Assembly (NCBI GenBank): GCA_028015205.1
Contig: JAPWFG010000019.1
Coordinates: 1,550,001 to 1,614,000, forward strand
Direction of reading: 5' to 3'
From: Mytilisepta virgata
Taxonomy: Eukaryota; Mollusca; Bivalvia; Mytilida; Mytilidae
Length of the DNA: 64,000 bases
Shown here: piece by piece, positions 1 to 13,600 of the stretch
Numbering within the stretch: the stretch's first letter is position 1
How the letters are laid out: every line of letters starts with the position of its first letter
Position numbers and translations under genes: made by a program
Notes under the pieces: model-generated
The model's input: only the letters and a program-made list of their open reading frames with translations
Told to the model about the DNA's origin: nothing
The model's database searches: none

Positions 1-246
1 AGTATCAAAATTATTTGAATACTCATCTGTTTCCACTATTTCGTTCTCAGCATCTTGTGTGTCTGTTTCCTCCAGTATCTGTTCATTAAGTTTCTCCAAG
101 AATATCTTCTTCTTTGTAAGATTATCGAATGCGGTCATCAAATCCTCCCGATCGTAGTTTTCATTCTGCTTTGCCTCTTCAAACTTGCGAAAAAGTCTAG
201 TTACGGCACTTCTGTTTCCAGTTCGAACTGATTTTAACTTCTCCAT
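1..246 (-). CDS. BEL/Pao-type retrotransposon polyprotein, N-terminal part (runs off left edge)
   Basis: An open frame of 82 codons starts with ATG at 246 (minus strand) and is still open at the window edge. The visible residues begin MEKLKSVRTGNRSAVTRLFR and continue as a charged, helical stretch (KFEEAKQ..., LTKKKIFLEKL...). This pattern of a basic start, one R-K-F-EEA helix and then acidic helices is what the N-terminal DUF1759-type Gag region of BEL/Pao elements looks like; the family call is from memory of that pattern. The start codon sits in a good context (GACCAATGG) directly after a primer-binding-site-like motif and an LTR-like end, which supports the start choice. The protein would be Gag-Pol; only Gag's beginning is visible. 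Confidence 0.6.
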   Translation of the reverse strand, partial: MEKLKSVRTGNRSAVTRLFRKFEEAKQNENYDREDLMTAFDNLTKKKIFLEKLNEQILEETDTQDAENEIVETDEYSNNFDT

Positions 247-264
247 TGGTCACGGCACCATAAA
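247..264 (-). promoter_or_regulatory. Primer-binding-site-like motif of the BEL/Pao element
   Basis: On the minus strand the bases directly after the LTR end read TTTATGGTGCCGTGACCA. The TGGTGCCG core matches the usual tRNA-primer site just inside the 5' LTR of BEL/Pao and related elements. It lies between the CGACA end of the LTR and the first ATG of the polyprotein. Confidence 0.45.
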
Positions 265-420
265 TGTCGGGGATTACACTCTAATGTAAGACAGAACAAA
301 ACACAGCTGTACAGCTTTACGTTTACTTGCTACTCAGATACTAAGGCGACGCCGCCGCACTGACGTCGACCTTGGTTACAATAGGAAAACGCGACGTCGT
401 GTATCCCGCGCTTCTCGACA
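265..420 (-). repeat. 5' LTR of the BEL/Pao-type element
   Basis: The 156-bp segment read on the minus strand starts TGTCG and ends CGACA, a 5-bp perfect terminal inversion with the usual TG...CA ends. It is followed inward by the primer-site-like motif and the Gag-like frame. On its outer side the homology of the RNase H frame stops exactly at TGTCG, so the LTR edge is also the insertion point. The partner 3' LTR is outside the window, so the length and target duplication (expected from GTAGT at 421-425) cannot be confirmed here. Confidence 0.55.
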
Positions 421-1124
421 GTAGTGTTGTCTGTGGCTACCACCAGAGTCTTTAGGCGAATAAGGTCCAGAAAATGAGATACAGCCAAGAGAACTGCTCT
501 CAACTCTAAGAGGTTGATGTTTTCCTGCTGTTGAGTAGGAGACCACAGACCCGAAATGGACTTGCCTTCCAGATAAGCTCCCCAACCTAGTTGGCTTGCA
601 TCTGTGTAGAGAGTGAGGGAAGGAACTGGAACTGTAACTCTAGGAGGAAAACCAGAAAAACCCCAAAAATAAGAAGGGTCAAAGTTTCCAAAGGGTGGAG
701 TTGGAAACGGCCACTGAGGACGAAACCAAGTGGTAGGAAACTGACCAAACGAGGCGGCAGGGGCCTGAACGGGTCTCGAGACAGCATTAACTCCAGTTAA
801 AAACGAGGGAGGAAAAACTGTAGAGACAACTGTATCAACAGGTCTGGTATATGTATGTGTAACCCCTGAAGAACTGTGAGTGACAGTGGTGGAACCCGAA
901 ACAGGGACCTCCTGTCTAGCTTGGACAAGGTCCACCCTAGACGTGTTACTCGGACCTGCAACTACGGGGGAGTTCTCAGGTGACATTTGAGTGAACAAGT
1001 TGTCTGGAGGAACACTGGAGACGGGGACCACTTCAAAGGGATTACGTAATGTACCGTCCCAGAAAGTATCACCATTTCCAGAAACGGGATAAAATGGACT
1101 AGAAATATTATTTAAATTGTCCAT
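421..1124 (-). pseudogene. DIRS-like retroelement fragment: leader fused to RNase H, cut by the LTR insertion
   Basis: A frame opens at ATG 1124 (minus). Residues 1-160 are rich in P, S, T, V and F with no recognisable domain, like a Gag-type leader. Residues ~170-236 are a clear RNase H domain of the DIRS type: YTDASQLGWGAYL (acid D175), LLELRAV (E207), ATDN (D232). No reverse transcriptase lies between leader and RNase H, although it should, so this is an internally deleted or non-autonomous copy. Homology ends after TDNTTV where the LTR begins; the frame continues by chance to 330 inside the LTR, giving a chimeric 264-codon ORF. The fourth catalytic acid and the rest of the element are missing. 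Confidence 0.6.
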
Positions 1125-1550
1125 TATTACCTGTTGTCTATTAATACTCTATATAAAATATACTTAGTAACAAAAAAAAATCGTTTTCTCTGTGTCAATT
1201 TCTTCTCAACCAAAAAACACGTGCGGTTTTCGTCGCAGCAGGAAATTGAATGAATGATTATAAGGGAAGTTGGTTCGAGGCTGGCAGGGGGTCATCTCAA
1301 GAGTTTTTTGTTTTCTTTCCTGCTGGTTAAGTCGCTTAGGGACTATCTCAGAATTTATAGTGGTAACGTATTTATTGTTATAAAATATTCATTACAAAAC
1401 GATCAGTAAAAACTACCCATAAAAGAGAAAGTAAAAATTAACCTGTAAAAACTGGAAAAGGGTGAACAAAAAAAATTTATCACATTAATAAAAATCATTG
1501 CATTAACTTTTTAATTGATAGAATATTTATGTCTAATGTAATTGCTTCAG
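1125..1550. other. Leader of the DIRS-like fragment and intron sequence
   Basis: No coding signal on either strand. The stretch next to 1124 is probably the untranslated leader or terminal repeat of the DIRS-like fragment (minus strand), but I see no second copy that would define a terminal repeat. The right end is ordinary intron up to the EXOC2 acceptor (attgcttcag at 1541-1550). Confidence 0.4.
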
Positions 1551-1686
1551 GACCACTTCAAGAATCGGCAATATGGATAGATGAATCCCAGACTGTCTCG
1601 TCAAACTTGCGCCATGGCAGACCATCGTCTCCACTTTTCTCTAAAGATGATGAGGATCCATTAGGGATTTCAGATGAAGGGAATCA
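1551..1686 (+). CDS. EXOC2: EXOC2 exon w1
   Basis: 136 nt, acceptor ttcag, donor GTATGT, enters with two bases and leaves with two. Encodes [12 protein letters not shown]...[10 protein letters not shown], the linker just after the TIG domain; w1 is the first exon visible in the window, not the first of the gene. Confidence 0.88.
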
Positions 1687-4600
1687 GTATGTAGCATATA
1701 TATACTAATAATGTATTTAACAAAATTAATTTTTTTATGACCAGAATGTGGAACTTTTGTCACCTGCATGTGTAAAGTTTTTATGAAGAATTTTATAATT
1801 GTTTAAGATAAAATGAATGAATAAATTGTTGTATGTACAAATGTATGTCTGGCAGTTATGTGAATATATTAGATAAAGAAACGACAGATAAAGTAAATTA
1901 TGCCTTGTACTAAACCAACAACCTGACCTGCATTTTTTTGTAACACATTGCAGGAAGGTATTCATCCAATTTTGGCATTTGACTCTGATGATTGTGTGGT
2001 TCTTCTATTTCTATGTTTGAGGTTTAATGAAGAACCAAAAAATAATTACTGTGAAGTAAAAAATAAATGCAGTCATAAATTGCTGTTAATCTTTGAAAAC
2101 TTATTATAAAAATTAGTTTCAGAACATATTAATAAGAAACATTACAAGGAAAACGTTTAAAATTTAAGTTTTAATATTGTGTTGTTCATCCTTTCAAATC
2201 AAACTTGTTGCATTAATGTCAAAATATACAGAATTTATTGTGTTTGGTTTAACAAAAACATTCACTTACACTTTTACCAAACAGACTAATCACTTAAATT
2301 TCAAGATGTATACTGATTTTGGATGAATTATAACCATGTACTTTGAAAGTTATAAATTTCACTTTCAGAGCAAAGTTTTCGGAAGAAGAATTACTTGAAT
2401 TGTTTCCTGAAGGTGAGCATTTGTATGAATGGATATTTGGTATAAAGAGTAAGACTGTCATTCCAAGTTGTTGAGAAGAGTTTAAATGCATTGTCAGGTT
2501 AAAGTTTCTCAGTCATAAAAGGTATAAAAATCTCTCTAACCCCTTTCATTGTATGTATACTTAGTTTTGTTAGAAGTCCAGTTATGTTTACAGAACTAAA
2601 ATGTACCCAGTAGGTTTCCCTTGAAAAAATGAAAAGAAAATATTTTGAGATAAAAATTACTAATAGTATTGATTGTTTTAAACTATCACTTAATAAAGTT
2701 GTAACATAATTTAAATATCGAAGTTATCTCTTATTTTCAGCATCAGGGAATATGTCTATTGAGAATTTTTCAGCATCATGGTATCTGTTAGAAAATCATC
2801 ATTCTACAAGGTATACTGGAATTTATCAAGTCATTATATTGAGAGAATCTAATTATCCAAATATTTTACATATAAACTGATGAGGTATTGAAAACATCTA
2901 CCCAACATAAAACATACATCTAATGGTTACTTCGTATACCGGTACTTTATAAAGTAATTTCAGATGATACAGAAATTGTCTGATAATATAACACATATTA
3001 TTGTTAATTGTTAGTTGATGTACATTAGTTTCATCAAACCATATCAAAACATCTTGAATTTGCAGTAACAACAGAGTTGTTTTATTTTACTGGATAAAGA
3101 AAGTGGTCAGAAAGTAACAATTTATCTTGTAGAGAAACTTTAATTGCCTGAACTCAGATAACTCCAGCATCTTGGATGTCTCCAACTTGTTTCAGGTCCA
3201 TTCACCCGCATTTTTATTCAGTTATTTGTACTATGTTATTGATTGAATAGATTTTGACAGTAACATATCTACAGTATTTGACCACGATTTTTATAAATTA
3301 AAAAAGGTGGTTATTACAATAACAACAAAAAATGATTTGATGGAAGTAAATATTTACCATGCTTTTATTGTGTATTTTTAGTTTCGATGATTTAAGAGCA
3401 GGACTTGCCCACATGAAGAGGAAAGCCAAGCATAGATCAGAGGGACCAATAGCTTTTGTTAAATCAAACTTGTCGTCCACATTAGATTGTCTGGATAGCT
3501 TACAGAGTTAGTATTTATTAGTACTGGGAATATTCTACACAATTAGTATTTACTGTGAATTCAGTTATATTTGTTGACATCAATTTTTCTGGATTAAGGG
3601 AAAAAACATATTCGTGGGTTCTTAATTTCGTGGATTTCAAGTTTCTCAATAATAATAATAATAAATAATATAAATAAATTAAAATGAAAACCAGTCATTA
3701 TTGGTGAAAAGTGTTCAAAATCTAAAGTAAAACATAAAACATGTTTCTATTATGTAACAGATTTACTTTGAAGTTTAATCAACAAGGTCATCGATATCGT
3801 TTGTCTAAAGAAATGACTTATTTCAAAAATTAATTGAGTAATCAAAACCTTATAAATGTCATGAAAAATTTGACCTTAAATGAACTTTACTACGCTTTCC
3901 GGAAGTAATGAACAGTTAAAAAATAAACGTAACAAGTACATTGTTTGAAGTATTTCTATATTTTCATTAATTGTCTAAGCCCACATTCCATCCTGTTTGG
4001 CAAATTGGCATCTTTCTCCCCCGAAAACATGGTCTTTCAAACTTCCTCGTCCATCTGATTTACATAATCATTAATGGTCAAACAAGGACCTAGAATTCTT
4101 GACAATGGCCTAGAACATTTCAATTGGCAGTTTTCTTTTGAATGGTTAATCATTTTCACTTTTCATTACAGGCATGTACAATAAGTTTACTAAGGATGAC
4201 ATCAGAGGAGATTTTATGAATTCATATGCAGTCCTGTTGATGCGTAAGTAATTTATCTGGTACCAAATATTAATACAAGTAAAGAATATATATGACATCA
4301 GAGGGATTTAGTTTATTAAGATTGAAAGATATATGTAAGGCTTTGATGAATGAAATAGCAAAAAAGTTTATAGGTGATTCTTTACCAATGCAGAATGGGT
4401 TAATGTGAGAGCACTTGTAAAAACTTTTAATTTTTAGCTCACCTGTCCTAAAAGGACGTGAGCTTTTGCCATCACTTGGCATTTGTCGTCCATCGTAAAC
4501 TTTTTCAAAAAACCACTGAACCAGTTTTATACAGCCATACTTAGTCTGAATGATCCTTAGGGTATTTAGAATAAATTTTGTGTTTTATTTTCTTGTCCGT

Positions 4601-7600
4601 CGAGAAACATGGCAGCCATAGCTAAAAATAGAACATAGGAGGTAAACTGCAGTTTTTGGCTTATATCTCAAAAACTAAAGCATTTAGAGCAAAACTGACA
4701 TGGGGGTACAAATGTTAATCAGGTCACGATCTACCTGCTATGAAATTTTCAGACGAATCGGTCAACCCTTTCTTGGGTTATTGCCCCTGAATTGTTATTT
4801 TTGAGGAAATTTTGCAGTTTTAGGTTGCTATCCTGAATATTATTATAGATAAAGACAAACTGGAAACAGCAAAAATGTTCAACAAAGTAAGATCTACAAA
4901 TAAGTCAACATGACCAAAATCATCAATTAACCCCTTATTGGAGTTTTTTCACATTTTTTTCGACATCTTTGTAAACTTTTAAAATTCCTCTCCTCTGAAA
5001 CTATACGATCAATTTCAACTAAACTTAGGTTGAAAGATCCTTAGGGTATCTAGTATAAATTTTATGTTTTATTTTCTTGTCCATTGAGAAACATGGCTGC
5101 CATGGCTAAAAATAGAACTTAGGTGAAAATGCACTTTTTGGCTCATATCTCGAAAACTAAAGCAGTTAGAGCGAAACTGACAAGTAGTAAAAATGTTTAT
5201 GAGGTCAAGATCTGCCATGAAATTTTCAGATGAATCGATCTACCGATTTAGGGTTATTGCCCCTGAATTGTTAATTTTAAGGAAATTTTGCAGTTTTAGG
5301 TTAATAACTTGAATATTATTATAGATTAAGACAACTTGAAAACAGCAGAAATGTTCCGCAAAGTAAGATCTACCAGTGACCAAAATTGACAATTGACCTT
5401 GAAAGATTATTTACATGTAAGCAGAAAATAATGGCCTGACATATTGTCACAGATGTTTAGAGCATAACTTGAAATAAATTAAGTGGTAGCTGTACAAGTA
5501 AAATGGAGGATCAAGGTCATTGAAAAAGTCCATAGCAACTGGTGAAAAAGTCCCTCACAACCAGATCTACTTGGGTTCAGGACCCTACAATTTACTTGTT
5601 CAAGTCAAAACGGAAGGTCAAGAGCCAGTGCCACTGAAAAAGTCCCTAGCAACTATATCTATTTGGGTTCAGGATTCTATATTTTAGTTGTACAGGTCAA
5701 TATTAAGGAGAAAATTGCGATGGTATACATCAAATAGCAAAAATAATCGATATCATTGATGCAAGATCTACACAAAATATAACTGGTGAGCGATTCATGC
5801 TCTTGGGAGCCTCATGTTAAATGACTAAATTTTCTTATGTGGGGGGAATACTGCAAGTAGTTATGGAAACTGTGATCACCAATCGATACATGAATTGAAA
5901 TAGCAATTTGTTTATTTTTTTATGTAGAAGCAAAATCTTGTGCAGATGGCCTGTTTCAGGAAGTATTAGGTAGGAAAGATAAGGCTGATTCTACTAGGAA
6001 TGCCCTCAGTGTACTACAGAGATTTAAATTCCTATTTTATCTTCCACTTAATCTCCAGAGGAACATACAAAAGGTAATATTCTTAAAAAAAGTAGAAATA
6101 TATTTCAAATCAATGTTTTTATTTATTCTGCTTCAGAGAAGCATGCAATGGGTCGTAGAGCAAGTATAAATGGTTAAAACAATCTGTTTATATTAGTTAA
6201 AAAAGATTCTGACTTTCAAGTCTGTGGACTCTTTCATTGAAGACCTGACTGTGACTTTAAGAAGAAAAATAACAATAAAAATGCTGTTCAGTTGCATATT
6301 CTATTGTGCCATTGTTACATGGAATAGCTTCTAATGTACATGAACCCATTTTAATTTTATTGGCTGGGTTGCATGTAATGCAGATCCAGCTTATATTTTG
6401 GTGACTGTCGGACAGATGGGGAAAATAGGGTACCTATTTTGTATTATCAACTCCTACAGTTTTTGGAAAGATTTCAAATCCTTCCTATGGCATCGGCCGG
6501 CCTCCAAAACTGAAACCAAAAGTGTGGCCGCTTCGACACCATCAGACATTAGTACATAAAATGTATTTCCAATGATGACAGCATTTTTATACGACCGCAA
6601 AATTTTTGCGGTCGTATATTGGTATGACGTTGGCGTCGTCGTCCGTCGTCTGCGGCGTCGTCCGAAGACATTTGGTTTTCGCACTATAACTTTAGTATAA
6701 GTTAATAGAAATCTATGAAATTTAAACACAAGGTTTATGACCACAAAAGGAAGGTTGGGATTGATTTTGGGAGTTTTGGTCCCAACAGTTTAAGAATCAG
6801 GGGCCAAAAAAGGGCCCAATAAGCATTTTTCTAGGTTTTCGCACAATAACTCTAGTATAAGTAAATAGAAATCTATGAAATTTTAACACAAGGTTTATGA
6901 CCACAAAAGGAAGGTTGGGATTGTTTTTGGGAGTTTTGGTCCCAACAGTTTAGGAATTAGGGGCTAAAAAAGGGCCAAAATAAGCATTTTTCTTGGTTTT
7001 TGCACAATAACTTTAGTATAAGTAAATAGAAATCTATGAAATTTAAACACAAGGTTTATGACCACAAAAGGAAGGTTGGGATTGATTTTTGGAGTTTTGG
7101 TCCCAACAGTTTAGGAATTAGGGGCCAAAAGGGTCCAAAATTAAACTTTGTTTGATTTCATTGAAAATTGAACTATTGGGGTTCTTTGATATGCCGAATC
7201 TAACCGTGCATTTAGGATCTTAATTTTTGGTCCCGTTTTCAAATTGGTCTACATTAAGGTCCAAAGGGTCCAAAATTAAACTTAGTTTGATTTTAACAAA
7301 AATTGAATTCTTTGGGTTCTTTGATATGCTGAATCTAAACATGTACTTAGTTTTTTTATTATGGGCCCAGTTTTCAAGTTGGTCCAAATCGGGGTCCAAA
7401 ATTAAACTTTGTTTGATTTCATCGAAAATTGAACTATTGGGGTTCTTTGATATGCCGAATCTAACCGTGCATTTAGATTCTTAATTTTTGGTCCCGTTTT
7501 CAAATTGGTCTACATTAAGGTCCAAAGGGTCCAAAATTAAACTTAGTTCGATTTTAACAAAAATTGAATTCTTGGGGTTCTTTGATATGCTGAATCTAAA

Positions 7601-10600
7601 CATGTACTTAGTTTTTTTTATTATGGGCCGAGTTTTCAAGTTGGTCCAAATCGGGGTCCAAAATTAAAGCTAAAAAGGGGGTAAATTTTTTTTTTTTTGG
7701 GGGGGGGGGGGCAATTCTCCACAGCATATTGTATTACACAAAAGCAAAAAATTGAATATAAATTCAAATCATATGACCAATTCTAAGTTCTTTATTTCAG
7801 TTATTCTGTGTCAGAAACCTATTATGTGTCAAATATTTGAAGAAATTTTCAATTGCACTGTATTGCGCAATAGCAAGAAATTGATATGTGTGCCCTGTTA
7901 TCAAAACTTTATTATTAACAAATTCCATTGGAAATTTGCCAATATAAAATGTGCTGATGAAGCTTTTTTGTTTATCTTATCTAAACTGCTTTTAATATGT
8001 ATATTTAAAATTTGCCATCCATGACTATGATGTCATTTTCTATTTTAATATGTTATGGTGTATTTAAATGGGCTGTTATGGTTGCAAAGTATAAAGAAAT
8101 GGTGGGGGGGGTTGAAAACAAAATTTGGGGGGGGGTAATTTTTTCTCATTTCAAATTTCATAAATTAAAAAGAAAATTTCAAATTTTTTTTAGCAAAAAA
8201 AAGGGTGGGGGGGGGGGGTTACAATAAATTTTATTGTTTTTTGGGTTTTTTTTTGGGAGGGGGGTCAATGTGCAACTTCATAGTGTATTGCACAAAAGCT
8301 AAAAAAAGGGGTAAATTATTATTTTTTTTGGGGGGGGGGCAATTCTCCACAGCATATTGTATTACACAAAAGCAAAAAATTGAATATAAATTCAAATCAT
8401 ATGACCAATTTTAAGTTCTTTGATTTCAGTTATTCTGTGTCAGAAACCTATTATGTGTCAAATATTTGAAGAAATTTTCAATTACACAGTATTGCGCAAT
8501 AGCAAGAAATTGATATGTGTGCCCAATTTTAAATTTTAAATTGGTTATTTCTGATTTATATATAAAAACAAATAATACTGATATGGTTTGAATAGGTAAA
8601 TTAAAAATTTTTAAGTTCTTAGACAACATTCATTCTGTGTTAGAAACCTATGCTGTGTCAAATATTTATTCACAATCCAAATTCAGTATTGTATCAAGCT
8701 TGAATGTTGTGTTCATAATTGCCCCAACTATTCAGGGTTCGACATCTGCGGTCGTATCTAGCTGCGCCCAGCGGAGCATTTTATTTAAATTACCAGGACT
8801 TTTTATTCTTGTGGATAATATCTGAACTAATATTTTTTAACTTACACTTCGTTTACCGAAATTACCAAGGAATTAAGATGAAGTCAACGCAGACGGCAGA
8901 TGAATTTATCTATCAGAACGAATCTACCAGAAACAGCTTCCCGTATTCGTTGTTGGGAACTTTACTTTTTAAATTAATTCATTGTCCAAACTAATTGTGC
9001 ATTTACAAATTTGACGGTTATTACCCATTATTTGAGAAAAAATACTTGAAGATTAGGCCACAGTTTTTTAATTTCTTGGTTTATGGATCCGCCGACCCGA
9101 TTTTCACAGTTTGAGAAAAAAAATTAAATTGAACATTTGCAATATTTTATCTCCGCCGACCTCAACATTTTTGCTTTTTGAAAATAAAAAAAATAATGGC
9201 ACGGCGTAGTTTGAATGGTCTTTAAATCATGTGTAAACAGGTAAACAAACATTTCTATTTATAACATTCGATTCGACTGACATCATTCGGGCCACAGGTA
9301 ACAACAATTATATATTACAAAATATTATTAAAATACATTAATTATCATATATGATGGATTCATTTCGTCTGATTTTACCTTAGTTCGTAAGATTACGAAC
9401 TTGAGCATTTTTAGAATCATTCTCAGAATGTCGTCGCAAACATACATGATTATAATCGATGAAACCGTGGAAAATAAACGAGATAGACAACTTATTAAAG
9501 TTTGTGATAACGAAAGCACTGTTGGAGATTTACTTGCAAATAGATTTGATAAGAAAATCCATTCAATATGGGTTTCCAAGGAAGGACTTCCAGATAAAAA
9601 AAATGGATCGACGATTACTGATCCTAACACCCCAATGACAGTTATTACTGAGATGTTTAAATGTCATTTTGCCACATCTAAACAATTGAAGAGACAGAAA
9701 CCCAATCAAGTTCTTGTGTTGGTAGGGGGAAAGTTGACGCATTTCAGGTGATGATATAAGCAAGAAAGAAATATGACAAATTTCCCAAAGAAAGGTACAA
9801 TGTATCAATAAACTGCAAATAAAAGTCCATATTGAAATATGTTTTATTTTAATATTTGCACCTTTGGTCTGTATCAGTGTACTTGTGGGCCTTTTTTTAA
9901 TTTTTTTATTTCGACCGACCGACCCTACATTTTGTGCAAGAAAATCCGTAAACCAAGAAATTAAGAAACTGTAGCCCAAGTTTAAATACTTTGAAATCAG
10001 TCTATGAAATGCTTCCGGAAAGATGAAATTATTATTCATTTTTCATATTTAACTACAAAGATTTGCACATGCTCTATCCATTATTTACTAAACTACACAT
10101 GCAAAAAATGGCAACAATGTGGAAATCTTCAAGTTTTGCAGAGAAAGGTGTGCAAAATGCATGATTGACCATCGTTGGTGAATGACCTTGATATTGAACT
10201 TTGGAAATTGTTGACAGGTCATAAGGTGTACAGTAATTATATTTAAGCTTAATAAAAGCACAGACACCTTTAATGTAAATTACTTTTATGTCATGGGAAG
10301 TAAAATTATGATTTAATAACAGAAAGTGTTGTTGACAAGAAAGTTTGAAGGGTTGTCATATCCTTGTGGTGATTTTCTTTAGTTTCTGTTGCAAATTTAA
10401 TTTAGTGTGGATGATATTTGACATAATTTGTATATTCGTACGTTCATTTGTAGGATTTGCTAGTTTGACTTTATTTTGTTTGTTTACATTCTGTACAATG
10501 TTCAAGACAAACTGTAGCAGGAAACAACAATTAATTACTCTCAATTATATTTTTTCGAAATAAAAAAATGTTTGTTGAATGCAATTTTTGTCTCGCCTGC

Positions 10601-13600
10601 GACGAAAAGTCGTGAAGGCGAGATATAGATATTACTTTCGGTCGACAGATACCTTATTGTATAAAGTTTGCCGCAATAAACTTGTCTAGTGACCATGACC
10701 TTGTTTTCGTGGTTCACTGACTTCATAAACATAAATGTAAAATCTGCATCGAAGTTTCATGGTTAAATCCATTTCTTAGCAACTGTAATATCTAGGCCTA
10801 CCATATTTGGTCTATAGATAGTTCTTAATGGGTACATGCATGCCAGTCTGACACCTGGCTTGGGACTTTGACGTCAATATCATGCTTTAGTGACTTTGTC
10901 ACATTTTCGCGGTCTCAGCAACTGTAATACCTAAAACCACCATATTTGGTCAATAGATAGTTTTTGGTGGGTACATGTCAGTCTGACACCTATCTTTTGA
11001 CCTTGACCCCAATTTCATGGTTGAGTGACCTGCATAGTCATATTTTCGTGGGAAGTCCATTTCTTAGCTACTGTAATACCTAAGCCCACCATGTCTGATC
11101 AATAGATAGTTCTTAGTGGGCACTTGCCAGCCTGACACTTTCATCTGGATCTTGACCTAAATTTCATGTATGAGTGACTTTGTCACATTTTCATGGTTAA
11201 ATCCATTTCTTAGCAACTATAATACCTAGACCCACCATATTGGTCAATAGATCGTTCTTGGTTGGTACATGTCAGTCTGACACCTGCCTTTGACCTTGAC
11301 CTCAATTTCATAGTTGAGTGACCTGTGTCACATTTTCGTGACTAAGTCAATTTCTTAGCAACTATAGTACCTAAGCCCACCATGCCTGGTCAATAGATAA
11401 TTCTTAGTAGGCATATTGCAGTCTGACACCTGTCTCCGTACCTACACTTTAATTTCATGCTTGATTAACTTTGTCACATATTCGAGATTAAGTCGATTTC
11501 TCAGCAATGTAATACCTATACCCACCGTATTTGGTCAATAGATAGTTCTTAGTTGGTACATGTCGGTATGACAACTGCCTTTTGACCTTGACCGCAATTT
11601 CATGCTTGAGGGACTTGTTTCATGTTTTGGTATAATGTCCATTTCTCAGCAATTGCAATACATAGACCAACTGTATTTGGTCTATAGATAGTCCTTGGTG
11701 GGTATATGGCTGTCTGAGACTTTCATCTGAATTTCACACTTCATTCAAACACCTCCACTAAGATCAATAAAACTTGACTTGCTAAAAGCTAAGCCTTAAT
11801 ACACATTTAACTCTTACTGAAAATGATGTCCTGGTTTCCATACCACGGATTTTGAAAAAAACCCTCAATATTTCAGGAAAAAAGGAATACATTCACTGTA
11901 ATTGATCTCATATAACTAAGAACAAATCTGTGATAAAATTCAGTTTGAAATTATACACAACTATAGTTACAATATTTCCACCACTGCTTTCCAGCATCAT
12001 GATTAACCCAGATTTTTGCAGAAAGTTTATGGACATATTGAAGACGTGCATGAAAGGAGTATGGTGTCATTTGAAGGTTTTTTCCAGATTTTCCATGCTG
12101 TGGAAAATCAACATTTTGTGCAACAATTGTTTATTGAGGCTACCAATTTTGTGTAATCAACTTCTCATTCAGCTTTAAACCCAGATATTTGAAACTTGCT
12201 GAATGTTTATGAACTTATTGAAGATTTGCCTGAAGGAGTATGATATCATTTGAAGTTTTCGATGTGATTGAACCTATATAATTATTCATTATCCACAAAA
12301 AGTGTATTCCCTCAATTTTTATTATACATACAATGTTACATGTAATCCTTTCATACTCATAAAATTCAACCCGACCTATTGAGTCTTTGACCCTTTCTTT
12401 ATAAACTTATTTATTGATTTCATATTGCTATTTGTAGGGAGATTATAACATGGTTATAAATGATTATATTAGAGCCAGATCACTATTTGCAGATACCCAA
12501 GTACAAGTATTTAGGAAAGGTAATTTTAAGAGTGATTTTTATCACACAATTTTTTTTTATCATTCTAAGTAAGATTTGGAATTGTTTAAAATGCTGCCTT
12601 ATCATTGCTGAAGATTTTATAATGAAGTGGTCTGGTAAATTTTATAATTTTATAAGTGCATCAGTTGCTGCAGATGATGCTATGTCTACACATTGAACAT
12701 TGACACATGTGTCATTGAACATTGTAATACATGAAACATTGATCAATGACTGGCATTGAGAATAAAGTTATCGGATCAGTGTCAAGGTTGGCATCACAGT
12801 GCTATACATCAATTGTTTATTAATTTTCTGTGTTCATATGCATAAATTTAATGAATAAAATACCATAGCATTATTCATGAAACACACAACTTACTATGAA
12901 GTTACATTCACTCAAAGGACTATGGGCTCATCAAATTACAAACCTGAGAAAGTCAGTATCAGAAAACAAATTGCCATTTTTCTATATATATTAGAAAGCT
13001 TTAAAAAACTAGAATAAAGATATAATTGCTATTATATCCAACGTATCTCTTTTCTTTTGTATAGTATATAAACAAGTGGAAAATCAGATTAATGATTTTA
13101 GAGATATGTTAAAACAGAAGTTAATGGAGCTGCCTAATACATTGGAAAATCAGAAGAAACTTATAAAGTGAGTATTGAGAAACAAAATATCATTTGATAA
13201 GCACTAGATGTTATCCACATGTTGGCATGTTTAATTAGATGTGTGTTAATGAGCCTTATAAAACAAAATTAAGTAGAAGTGAGTATAGGATTTAGGAAGA
13301 TTTAATACACAGTACACATCTTGGGATTACATTGGAAGGAGGTCTAAGCTTAAGCTCCCAGTCACAGGTACAAATCAAGTGTGCATTGCACCAGTATAAG
13401 GAAGGAGATGGAATACCCTGATTTGGTTTATTTTCTTTTTATCAAAATTGGGGCTCTGTCACATCTATTGTAAAAGTGTTATTTGTTTTGAATAAATCAT
13501 TATTATGTAAAATGGAATGAAAAGGATCTTGTGTATAGATTGTTAACCCAAATTTACTGTATGTTTAAGTCAAAAGTTCATTGTTTATTGCTGTTCTTCC

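Larger units (their letters stand above)
1687..4171. other. EXOC2 introns w1-w5, little content
   Basis: Apart from the exons listed, I see only AT-rich intron sequence and an AAT-rich microsatellite at about 3646-3680. No mobile-element ends found. Confidence 0.6.

Noticed and set aside
591..800. Plus-strand and second minus-strand frames within the DIRS fragment
   Set aside because: Shadows of the RNase H-containing frame.
7227..8414. Series of small + strand frames
   Set aside because: They translate tandem units and G/T tracts of the ACGACCGCA-family repeat.
9563..10039. 158-codon minus-strand frame
   Set aside because: Overlaps the more protein-like 107-codon + strand ORF and the TIR; low-complexity composition without a domain.
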